Positions 42,006 to 49,186 of a stretch of DNA of 64,000 nucleotides are shown in pieces (position 1 is the stretch's first letter; each line of letters begins with the position of its first letter). This DNA is from CAVQBC01 sp963848415 (GTDB lineage: Bacteria > Actinomycetota > Thermoleophilia > Solirubrobacterales > Solirubrobacteraceae), in NCBI GenBank assembly GCA_963848415.1, contig CAWKDN010000001.1, positions 1,612,001-1,676,000 on the forward strand, given 5' to 3'. Under the pieces are notes generated by a model, which saw only the letters and a program-made list of their open reading frames with translations, was not told where the DNA came from and searched no databases. The position numbers and the translations under genes were made by a program.

Positions 42006-42233
42006 GTGACCGGTACGGTGGCCGTCGTGCCTGACGCGCCCGGCGATCAGGAGCTCGACCGCCTGCGCCACGACCTGCGGACGCCGATCGCCGTGGTCGC
42101 CGGCTTCGCCGAGCTGTTGCTGACCGAATCGCCCATGCCCGACGCCCAGCGGCGCGAGTACGCCCGCCACGTCGCCCAGGCGGCCGACCAGCTGCGCGCC
42201 CTGCTCGAGCCCGGCCGGCAACTACCCTCATAG
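42006..42233 (+). CDS. Lone HisKA (histidine kinase dimerisation) domain protein
   Basis: About 75 residues. After a short leader comes ELDRLRHDLRTPIAVVAGFAELLL, the HisKA H-box with the phospho-acceptor His (RHDLRTP), and a second helix REYARHVAQAADQLRALLE. There is no ATP-binding domain, sensor or membrane segment. GTG 42006 is taken as start; GTG 42018 and 42027 also fit. It could be a phosphotransfer-like dimer or a remnant of a kinase gene. It lies divergent from pafBC and 206 bases before an LCP gene. Confidence 0.6.
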   Translation: MTGTVAVVPDAPGDQELDRLRHDLRTPIAVVAGFAELLLTESPMPDAQRREYARHVAQAADQLRALLEPGRQLPS

Positions 42234-42439
42234 ATGCGTGACTCCACGACCCCACGATCGTCTGGCGGCGCCCCGCGGCGCTGGTCCGCTGCCCGCCCGG
42301 AGGACCCGTGGCACCGCCACTGTGTCCTCGTGCGGGCAACGTCCAGCATCCACGGGGCATCCACCAGCCGACCGCGCGGCCGCGGAGTCACACATCTAGC
42401 GTCAATGCTCGGCGCGCTGCTCCCCTGCGACGGTCACGG

Positions 42440-43975
42440 ATGACCCCCGAGAAGCCGCCCCGCGTCGGGCTCGGCGTGATCAAGCGCGCGGCCATCGCCG
42501 CCGTGCTGATCGTTTTCGCCACCGCCGGCGCGGTCTCGGCGACGGTGATCCTCGAGGTCAAGCAGATCCAGCGCGAGATCATCGGCGACGGCGAGCAGCT
42601 CGTCGACATCCCGGAGGTTACGACGGTCGACCCCGGCCGCGCGCGGACGATCATGGTGCTCGGTTCAGACGCGCGCTACCGCGACCGCCGCGACGAGCCG
42701 CCGCGCTCGGACACGATCCTGCTCGTGCGCGTGAACCCCAAGAAGGACGTCATCTCCGTGATGTCGATCCCGCGCGACCTGCAGGTGATGATCCCCGGGC
42801 GCGGCTACGACAAGATCAACGCGGCCTATGAGCTCGGCGGCCCGCGCCTGACCGTGCGCACGGTCAAGCAGCTGCTCTCCACGCCGGGCGAGCCGTTCAA
42901 CGTCAACAACGTGGTGATCGTCAACTTCGGCGGCTTCCAGCGCGCCGTGAACTACATCGGCGGCGTCTGGGTCGACGTCGACCGGCGCTACTTCAACGAC
43001 CGCACCGGCCCGGGCGGCTACGCCGCCATCGACCTCCAGCCCGGCTACCAGAAGCTCTCGGGCTCTGAGGCGCTGAGCTTCGTCCGCTACCGCCACCAGG
43101 ACAACGACTTCGTGCGCGCCGCCCGCCAGCAGGCGTTCCTGCGCACGCTCAAGGCGCAGCCGCGGGTGCGCGACCTGCTGGACTTCCGCCGCCGCCACGA
43201 GCTGGCCAAGCTCTTCCGGCGCTACATCGAGGTCGACCGCTCGCTGCGCTCGACCAAGCAGATCTTCTCGCTGCTCAAGCTGGCCATCTACGCGGGGCTG
43301 GACATCGAGGGCGTGCGCCAGGTCAAGTTCCGCGCGGGCGAGACCACCGCCCGCGACCCGCTCAACGGCGAGGTGACCGAGAGCACGGTCACCGCCTCGC
43401 CCGAGCAGATCGCGACGACCGTGCGCGAGTTCTTCCAGGGCGCGCCCCAGCCCAAGGTGGGCACGCCGGTGCGGCCGGTCTCGACCCGCCGGGCGCAGCG
43501 CCGGCGCAGCCGCCGGCCGGTGTTCGCCTTCGGCGATGTCCGCGGGCTGCAGGACGGCGTGCCGGCCGGGCGCGCGGTCGCGGAGGGCCGCGGGCGGGTC
43601 GGCTTCCCGTTCTACTTCCCGGGCAAGCTGCCGCGCGGCGCCGCCTACGCGACCACGGTCGGCGAGCGCACCTACAGCCTGCGCGGCCCGGGCAAGCGGC
43701 TGCATCGCGCCTACCGGCTCGTGATCGCCCTCGGGCCGACGGGGCAGTACGCCGGCGTGCAGGGCACGACCTGGCGCGACCCGCCGATCCTCAAGGAGCC
43801 CGACGCCACCCGCACGATCCGTGGCCGCAAGCTGCGGCTCTACAGCGACGGCCAGCGGCTGCGGATGGTCGCCTGGCGCACGCCGCGGGCGGTCTACTGG
43901 GTCCACAACTCGCTCAGCAACACGCTCAGCTCGAACGAGATGCTGGCGATGGCCGCCTCGCTGGAGCGACCCTGA
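42440..43975 (+). CDS. LytR-CpsA-Psr (LCP) family cell-wall glycopolymer ligase
   Basis: A 511-residue protein with one N-terminal membrane helix (AAIAAVLIVFATAGAVSATVI) and an extracellular LCP domain: TIMVLGSDAR, RSDTILLVRVNPKKDVISVMSIPRDLQV, GYDKINAAYELGG, then LSGSEALSFVRYRHQDNDFVRAARQQAFL. The Asp and Arg of these motifs bind polyprenyl pyrophosphate. A C-terminal extension of about 150 residues (after RRSRRPVFAFGD) is not assigned. It attaches glycopolymers to peptidoglycan. ATG 42440 gives a proper cytosolic head before the helix. Confidence 0.93.
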   Translation: MTPEKPPRVGLGVIKRAAIAAVLIVFATAGAVSATVILEVKQIQREIIGDGEQLVDIPEVTTVDPGRARTIMVLGSDARYRDRRDEPPRSDTILLVRVNPKKDVISVMSIPRDLQVMIPGRGYDKINAAYELGGPRLTVRTVKQLLSTPGEPFNVNNVVIVNFGGFQRAVNYIGGVWVDVDRRYFNDRTGPGGYAAIDLQPGYQKLSGSEALSFVRYRHQDNDFVRAARQQAFLRTLKAQPRVRDLLDFRRRHELAKLFRRYIEVDRSLRSTKQIFSLLKLAIYAGLDIEGVRQVKFRAGETTARDPLNGEVTESTVTASPEQIATTVREFFQGAPQPKVGTPVRPVSTRRAQRRRSRRPVFAFGDVRGLQDGVPAGRAVAEGRGRVGFPFYFPGKLPRGAAYATTVGERTYSLRGPGKRLHRAYRLVIALGPTGQYAGVQGTTWRDPPILKEPDATRTIRGRKLRLYSDGQRLRMVAWRTPRAVYWVHNSLSNTLSSNEMLAMAASLERP

Positions 43976-43991
43976 GTGACGCGCGGGCCGC

Positions 43992-44732
43992 TCAGGCGGC
44001 TTCGGGCCGGGCCGCCTCGGGCCGCGGTGCGAAGAACGCCCCGCCGCCGAGCGCGCGGTCGTAGTCAGACCAGCGGCTGCCGTCGGCCAGCTGCTTCTCC
44101 AGCCGGTCGAAGGAGCCCAGTCGGCCGCCGAGGTTGTCGATCATGTGCACCAGCGTGGCCTCGCGCGTGCAGGGCACCACCGGGGAGCCGTGCTCGAGCG
44201 CGCCGTGGTGGCTGAGGATGATGTGCCCGACGGCCGCCGCGAGCTCGGGCGGGAAGCCCGGCAGGTCCTCGATCAGCCGGCGCACGCGGTAGTAGCCGAG
44301 CGGGATCTCCCCCTGGAGCTTGCCGTCGTCCGTCAGGTCGATCGCGGTCTCCGGAAGCGTGTATGCGTCGAGCTTGCCGATGTCGTGCAGCAGCGCCCCG
44401 GTGACGGCGACCTCGCGGTCGATCCCCGGGAAGGTCGCCGAGATGGCCGAGACGGCCTGGGCGACCGTGAGCGAGTGCTCGAGCAGGCCGTGGCGGTAGG
44501 CCTGGTGGTAGCGCTTCGCGGCCGGGGCGTCGCGGAACGCCCGCCAGGTGAGGGTGCCCGTGCCGAACACGGCGTCCAGCAGGGCGGCGAGGTGCGGGTC
44601 GCGCACGGTCGCGATCAGCTCGCGCAGCGCGGACTCCATGCGCTCGGGCGGCAGCTGGGGCCCGTCGGAAAGCGCCGCCGCGGCGGGCGGGGCGAGCGGG
44701 GCGGGCTCCTGACCGTCGACGCCGTGGGGCAT
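43992..44732 (-). CDS. HD-domain phosphohydrolase (YhaM-like)
   Basis: A 246-residue protein. The HD domain holds YRHGLLEHSLTVAQAVSAI, the metal-binding ALLHDIGKLDAY, GHIILSHHGALEHGSP and HMIDNLGG, the same order as in the 3'-to-5' exoribonuclease YhaM; the OB-fold of YhaM is absent. It may act on RNA ends or nucleotides. Start is ATG 44732 (MPHGVDGQEP). It converges on the LCP gene and follows the EcsC gene, with a 77-base gap that contains two copies of GGCGCCGGC. Confidence 0.82.
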   Translation of the reverse strand: MPHGVDGQEPAPLAPPAAAALSDGPQLPPERMESALRELIATVRDPHLAALLDAVFGTGTLTWRAFRDAPAAKRYHQAYRHGLLEHSLTVAQAVSAISATFPGIDREVAVTGALLHDIGKLDAYTLPETAIDLTDDGKLQGEIPLGYYRVRRLIEDLPGFPPELAAAVGHIILSHHGALEHGSPVVPCTREATLVHMIDNLGGRLGSFDRLEKQLADGSRWSDYDRALGGGAFFAPRPEAARPEAA

Positions 44733-44809
44733 GGCCGAAACGCTAGAGCGCCAAGCGGACGGTTCAGCGGCGCCGGCGGGCTCGGCGCCGGCGTGGCCGC
44801 GCTGCCGGC

Positions 44810-45469
44810 TCAGCCGCCGTAGAACTCGATCGCGCGGTCGGCCAGCGCGCGCGTCTCGCGCTCGTTGCCGACGGCGTTGAAGATGATCGCGAAGCCGGGG
44901 ATCAGCCGGCCGCCGAGCCGGCGCACGGTGCGCCGGCCGACGAAGCGCGCCAGGCGCTTGACGAGCGTCTCCTCGCGCTGGACGCGGTTGCCGACGTAGC
45001 GCTCCACCACCGTCGAGCCGATGCCGTCCAGCGCGCGGCGGGCGTCGGCGGGGGTGTCGTAGAGGTCGCGCAGCACGAGCAGCTCGGCCGGGCGCATGCG
45101 GTCGTGCGGGTCGTAGCCGTAGGCGGCCGCGATGAAGAAGACGAGTCGCGCCTGGATCCAGGACGCGACCACCAGGTCGGGCACGGCGGTGATGAAGCCG
45201 CCGACGCCGGTCGCCGCCCCGCCGACGCGCGCGAGCGCCGCGTGGCGCTGCTTGGCCATCCTGGCCAGCTCGCGGTGGGACAGGTGCAGGCGCGCGCGCT
45301 TCTCCGCCGCCCAGGCGGCGGCGTCCGGGGCCATCTGGCGCGCGGCGGCGAGCGCGACGTGCTCGGGCGCGCGCAGCGGATCCTTGCGCAGGCTCTCGAT
45401 CAGCCCGGGCGGGAGCGCGCGCGCGTGCGCGTCCTCGTGGTCGATGCCGGTGATGCGCTCGAGCGCCAT
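44810..45469 (-). CDS. EcsC-family protein
   Basis: A 219-residue protein with a conserved arrangement of EcsC family members: ARVGGAATGVGGFITAVPDLVVASWIQARLVFFIAAAYGYDP (amphipathic/hydrophobic), the RPAELLVLRDLYDTPADARRALD helix, and LGGRLIPGFAIIFNAVGNERETRALADRAIEFYGG at the end. The function is unknown; EcsC relatives are membrane-associated. ATG 45469 is preferred to an upstream TTG/GTG in-frame extension that enters the divergent promoter region. Confidence 0.85.
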   Translation of the reverse strand: MALERITGIDHEDAHARALPPGLIESLRKDPLRAPEHVALAAARQMAPDAAAWAAEKRARLHLSHRELARMAKQRHAALARVGGAATGVGGFITAVPDLVVASWIQARLVFFIAAAYGYDPHDRMRPAELLVLRDLYDTPADARRALDGIGSTVVERYVGNRVQREETLVKRLARFVGRRTVRRLGGRLIPGFAIIFNAVGNERETRALADRAIEFYGG

Positions 45470-45524
45470 CTCCGACAGGGTAGATGTGCAGAAATCGCGC
45501 CGGGTTGCCCCGTGGCGACCCACG

Positions 45525-45557
45525 ACCGCAACTTGCCCGCGCGCGAGCGGTTGCGGT
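45525..45557. repeat. Inverted repeat ACCGCAAC-N17-GTTGCGGT
   Basis: A perfect 8-bp inverted repeat with a 17-base loop, in the 116-base gap between EcsC (leftward) and the secreted glycosidase-like gene (rightward, start 45586). It could be an operator or leader hairpin for the rightward gene. No regulator is adjacent. Confidence 0.4.
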
Positions 45558-45585
45558 GACCGGCCCGCCGAAAGACATCGATGGC

Positions 45586-46578
45586 ATGACGAGCGACACA
45601 GGACTCAGACGACGGTGGGCGTGCATCGCCCTCGCGCTGGCGCTCGCCGTCGCCGCCGCCGCCGCGGTCTCGGCCCGCCCGGCTGCCGCCCGGCCGGGGC
45701 CGCTGATCGGCGTCGGCGAGCAGAAGGCCGAGATGTTCGAGAACGAGTTCTGGGCCCGGCTCGGCCTGCGCGACACGCGCTACACGGTGCCGTGGGACGC
45801 GCTCGAGGATCCACGCCAGCGCGCGCTGCTGGACCGCTGGATGCGGGCCGCCGACGAGGCGGGCGCCCGCGTGCTGCTGGGCTTCGCGCATTCGCTGCGG
45901 TCCGATCGGCTGGCGCGCACGCTGCCGACGCGGCGCCAGTTCAGGCGCCAGTTCCTGCGCCTGCGCGACCGCTATCCCGAGGTGCGCGACTGGCTCGCCT
46001 GGAACGAGGCCAACCACCCCGGCTCGCTGACCGCACGCCGGCCGGCCCGCGCCGCGCAGTTCTTCGACGTCATCGCCCGCAACTGCCGCGGCTGCCGGGT
46101 CGTCGCCGCCGACGTGCTCGACATCCGCAACATGACCTCCTGGATCCGGCGCTTCCAGCGCGCCGCGAGCGCGACCCCGCGGATCTGGGGCCTGCACAAC
46201 TACGGCGACGTCAACGGCCTGCGCACGCAGGGCACGCGGCGCCTGCTCGCGATCACGCGCGGGCGCATCTGGCTGACCGAGACGGGCGCCGTGCTGTTAC
46301 GGCGGACCCACCGCGACGGGCGGCTGCAGACGTTCCGCCACTCGCCGTCCGGCGCCGCGCGGCGCACCGCGCACGCGCTGCGGCTGGGGTGCCTGAGCCC
46401 GCGCATCACCCGCATGTACCTCTACCACTGGCAGGCGCCGGCGCTCGTGACCAACTGGGACTCGGCACTCGTCGATCCCGACGGTCAGCCGCGCCCCGCC
46501 TATCGCGTGGTCCAGCGCTGGGTGGCGCCGGACGGGATCGCCGCGAGCCGCCAGGGGCGCGGCGTTCCGTGTCCGTGA
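45586..46578 (+). CDS. Secreted clan GH-A-like TIM-barrel protein (possible glycosidase)
   Basis: A 330-residue exported protein: signal peptide with a hydrophobic core ACIALALALAVAAAAAVSA followed by an Ala-rich cleavage region. The body has the pattern of clan GH-A barrels: YTVPWDALEDPRQRALLDRWMRAADEAGARVLLGFAH (strand 2), DWLAWNEANHP with the Asn-Glu pair of an acid/base residue, and IWLTETGAVLL with a Thr-Glu nucleophile candidate. Substrate unknown; a cell-wall polysaccharide is possible because neighbours act on the envelope. ATG 45586 is chosen. Confidence 0.75.
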   Translation: MTSDTGLRRRWACIALALALAVAAAAAVSARPAAARPGPLIGVGEQKAEMFENEFWARLGLRDTRYTVPWDALEDPRQRALLDRWMRAADEAGARVLLGFAHSLRSDRLARTLPTRRQFRRQFLRLRDRYPEVRDWLAWNEANHPGSLTARRPARAAQFFDVIARNCRGCRVVAADVLDIRNMTSWIRRFQRAASATPRIWGLHNYGDVNGLRTQGTRRLLAITRGRIWLTETGAVLLRRTHRDGRLQTFRHSPSGAARRTAHALRLGCLSPRITRMYLYHWQAPALVTNWDSALVDPDGQPRPAYRVVQRWVAPDGIAASRQGRGVPCP

Positions 46579-46646
46579 GCGGGCGGCGCGCGAGCGGCAG
46601 CGTCGCTTGCAGCCCGGTGACCGGTATCCGGGTACGCTGCCGCGCC

Positions 46647-47701
46647 ATGTCACGGACGCGCGTCTGCTCTCTGAGCCTCCTCACCGTAATGCTCACCGCG
46701 TCCGCCGCTCAGGCCCAGACGCCGACCACGCCCGCCCCGCCGCCCGCGCCGCGCCGGCGCCGGCCCCCGCGCCGAAGACCATCCGCCTGGGCGTGAAGGC
46801 CGCCGGGCTGGACGTCGGCGGGCTCACGCTCAAGCAGGCCGGCGCGAAGATCAAGGCGACCTTCGCCGAGCGCCTGGACAAGAACATCTCGGTGTCGGTC
46901 GCCGGCCGCCGCTTCCGGCTGACGATGAAGGAGATCGACTTCCGCCTGGACGCGAGCAAGACCGCCCGCCGCGCGAACATCGCGGGCCTCAACGCCGCCC
47001 CGGCGCCTGACGGCACCTTCCCGGTCGACGTCCCCCTCGCGATCGCCTTCCAGCGCACGCCGGTCGCCGCCTTCGTGGCCCGCGTCGACCGGCGCTCGAC
47101 GATCCGCCCGCGCAACGCCGACGTCCGGATCACGGTGAAGCGGATCACGACGGTCGCACCGCGCGACGGGCGCTCGGTCAACGCCGCCGCCCTGCGCATC
47201 GCCGTCGTCCAGACGCTCGCCAACCCGGCCGCCAAGCGCCTGCTCAAGCCGGGCCGGACGGTCTCCAAGCCGACCGTCACCGAGGCCGAGGTCGCCGGTC
47301 GCTACCCGACCGTGGTGACCATCGACCGCGGCAACTTCCGGCTGCGGCTCTTCAAGCGGCTCAAGCTCTCCAAGACCTACGCCATCGCGGTCGGCATGGC
47401 CGGCGTCAGCACCCCCGCCGGCCGCTACGCGATCCAGAACAAGGCCGTCAATCCCGCCTGGAACGTCCCGAACTCCGACTGGGCCGGCAGCCTGCGGGGC
47501 CAGGTCATCCCGGGCGGCGCCCCGAACAACCCGCTCAAGGCGCGCTGGCTCGGGATCTACAACGGCGTCGGCATCCACGGCACCGCGGAGAGCTGGTCGA
47601 TCGGCACGCGCGCGTCGCACGGCTGCATCCGCATGCGCGTGGGAGACGTCGTGGCGCTCTACGACCAGGTCCCGGTCGGCACGCCGGTCCTGATCAAGTA
47701 G
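46647..47701 (+). CDS. L,D-transpeptidase with PG-binding domain; frameshift near 46745-46785
   Basis: The signal peptide (MSRTRVCSLSLLTVMLTASAAQAQ) starts at ATG 46647 in one frame, which runs to a stop at 46796. The mature protein (KTIRLGVKAAGLDVGGLTLKQAGA, a PG_binding_4 type domain, then the YkuD domain with HGTAESW and SHGCIRMRVGD, catalytic Cys) is in another frame ending at 47701. Joining them needs a one-base insertion or two-base deletion in the CCGCGCCGGCGCC-type run between. The YkuD domain forms L,D cross-links in peptidoglycan. The stop overlaps the convergent AMP-binding gene by 8 bases. Confidence 0.85.
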
Positions 47702-48785
47702 GGCGCACCGCGACCGAGCCGTCCGGGTCCAGGCGGCCCGGGTCGCCCGTGTCAAACCAGCCGTCGCGGAACGCGGCGGCCGTGGCGTCCGGGTGGTCGT
47801 GGTAGCCGTCGGCGAGCAGCGGCGAGCGCACCCACAGCGTGCCGCCGCGCTGCTCGACGTCGACCCCCGCCAGCGGGATCCCGTCGACGGCGACCGGGCC
47901 GGTCTCGGCGGTCGCGTAGACGTCGCGGGCGACGTCGAGCCCGAGCAGGTCCTCGGTCGCGGTGAAGGCCGCGGGCGACAGCGGCCCGTCGCCGGTCAGC
48001 ACGAGGTCCAGCGAGCTGGTGTCGTGGCGCTCCTGCTCGTCGACGGGGAGAGCGGCGAGCGCTACGAGGTCGTCCGGCCCGAGGAAGGTCGACTGGATCG
48101 CCTCGGCGTCCACCGCCGCGAGCAGCCGCTCCGGCCCGCTGCGCTGGGCCACGTGCACGCGCCCGCCGAGCGCGAGCACGAGCTGGGCCCAGAAGAGCGG
48201 GCTCGAGCGCGCCGGCGGGCCCGCCAGCAGGTGCGCGTGGCCCGGGCCGAGCCCAAGGCGCCCGACGAGGTCGGCGAGCGTTCGCGCCACGGCGGCGGTA
48301 CGCGCCGGATCCAGCCGCCGCACCACCGCCTTGGGCGGACCGGTGCGCCCAGCCGTGAACAGGACGCTCTCCGGCGTGGGGAACGTGCCCGTGAGGCGGC
48401 GTGGCGCACCCTCACCCGGTCGGGGGTCGGGCGCGGCGCCGCCGGGCGTCGCCACGGCCGGCCCGGGATCGAGCAGCGCGGGCGGCACCGCGGCGGCGCC
48501 GGCCCGCTCGGGCGCGACGCCAGGCGGCAGCAGCACCGCGCTCGCGCCCAGCTTGGCGAGCGCCAGCGTGGCGTCCAGCAGCGCGACGCCGGCCGGCGGC
48601 GCGAACGCCACGCGGTCGCCCGGCGCCACGCCGTGAGCGTCCAGCCGGGCCGCGACGGCGTCCGCACGGCGGTCCCACTCGCGCCGGCTGCGCCGTCCGC
48701 CGAGGTCGTCGGACAGGCACGGGGCGTCGGGCGTGGCGTCGGCGCGGTGCTCGGGCGACCCCGGTGCCGGGGCGGCGGGCTCCAT
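47694..48785 (-). CDS. AMP-binding (ANL) domain protein lacking the C-terminal domain
   Basis: A 363-residue ANL-type adenylation domain. The N-terminal acceptor area HRADATPDAPCLSDD, the motif ESVLFTAGRTGPPKAVVRR (normally TSGTTG, here altered to TAGRTG), DVYATAETG, and the end YHDHPDATAAAFRDGWFDTGDPGRLDPDG are visible. It stops just after the GDPGRLD motif, so the mobile C-terminal domain with its catalytic Lys is absent. It may be an adenylating enzyme needing a partner, or a degenerate one. ATG 48785 is chosen; ATG 48800 also fits. Confidence 0.75.
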   Translation of the reverse strand: MEPAAPAPGSPEHRADATPDAPCLSDDLGGRRSRREWDRRADAVAARLDAHGVAPGDRVAFAPPAGVALLDATLALAKLGASAVLLPPGVAPERAGAAAVPPALLDPGPAVATPGGAAPDPRPGEGAPRRLTGTFPTPESVLFTAGRTGPPKAVVRRLDPARTAAVARTLADLVGRLGLGPGHAHLLAGPPARSSPLFWAQLVLALGGRVHVAQRSGPERLLAAVDAEAIQSTFLGPDDLVALAALPVDEQERHDTSSLDLVLTGDGPLSPAAFTATEDLLGLDVARDVYATAETGPVAVDGIPLAGVDVEQRGGTLWVRSPLLADGYHDHPDATAAAFRDGWFDTGDPGRLDPDGSVAVRPT

Positions 48786-48831
48786 GGTGGCGCGGAGCAT
48801 AGGGGCGGCGCCCGTCCTGCCGGACGTCGCC

Positions 48832-49079
48832 GGCGCCGAGCTGCGGGCGAACCCCGCAGGTGAGGGGCGCTGGGTCTCCACCGCCTCGCGGGGAGGCCCA
48901 CAAGGCGGCATTTCCACAGCAGCGCCGCGATCCCGACCTCGATGCTGAAGTTATGCCGCTGGGAGCGGCACAAGTGCAGCGTCGAGACCGACACGTTGCC
49001 GATGCTGAGGAAAAGCCGGTTGCCCTCCACGTCTCACCGAGCGCCTCTTCCGGCCCGCGCCGACCTCGATGCGGGGGTT
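48832..49079. repeat. Inward-facing repeat pair with central hairpin (copy 2)
   Basis: Rightward arm 48832-48867: GGCGCCG, seven bases, then GGCGAACCCCGCAGGTGAGG and GG. Leftward arm 49061-49079, read on the other strand: AACCCCCGCATCGAGGTCG. Between them is a long imperfect hairpin (48936-48988; two 25-base arms, about 20 pairs, GGG loop, inner stem TGCCGCT/AGCGGCA). The gap 48786-49186 otherwise contains no gene I trust. See copies at 26894 and 57326. Confidence 0.5.
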
Positions 49080-49115
49080 TAAGACCAGCGCCTCCGCATC
49101 GGAGCTGGGCACCTC

Positions 49116-49144
49116 TTGACAAACAAGTGAGTGGCCACTACCTT
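49116..49144 (+). promoter_or_regulatory. MFS promoter (TTGACA - 17 bp - TACCTT)
   Basis: TTGACA at 49116-49121 and TACCTT at 49139-49144 with ideal 17-base spacing. It lies 43 bases before the MFS start at 49187. The palindrome AGTGGCCACT occupies the 3' part of the spacer and the first base of the -10, so a repressor there would block the polymerase. Confidence 0.78.
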
Positions 49145-49176
49145 CTGCGGCCCACAGCAAGTAAGCGATCACTCAC
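49125..49176. promoter_or_regulatory. Two operator-like sites AAGTRAGYGRYCACT around the MFS promoter
   Basis: Site 1 (49125-49142, AAGTGAGTGGCCACTACC) and site 2 (49159-49176, AAGTAAGCGATCACTCAC) align over 18 bases, each with six of eight symmetric pairs. Their centres are 34 bases apart; one covers the spacer and -10, the other the leader just before the start codon. Their size fits TetR-type repressors. The cognate regulator is not adjacent. Confidence 0.6.
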
Positions 49177-49186
49177 AAGAGACGTC

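Noticed and set aside
48900..49030. Leftward frame starting at GTG 49030 (EGNRLFLSIGNVSVSTLHLC) inside repeat copy 2
   Set aside because: Less shadow-like than others, but no ATG, no ribosome site and no recognised family, and it runs into the repeat and then the AMP-binding gene in a wrong frame.
48846..49079. Complete insertion sequence at repeat copy 2
   Set aside because: No transposase fragment and no target-site duplication are visible; only short inward-facing arms and a hairpin.
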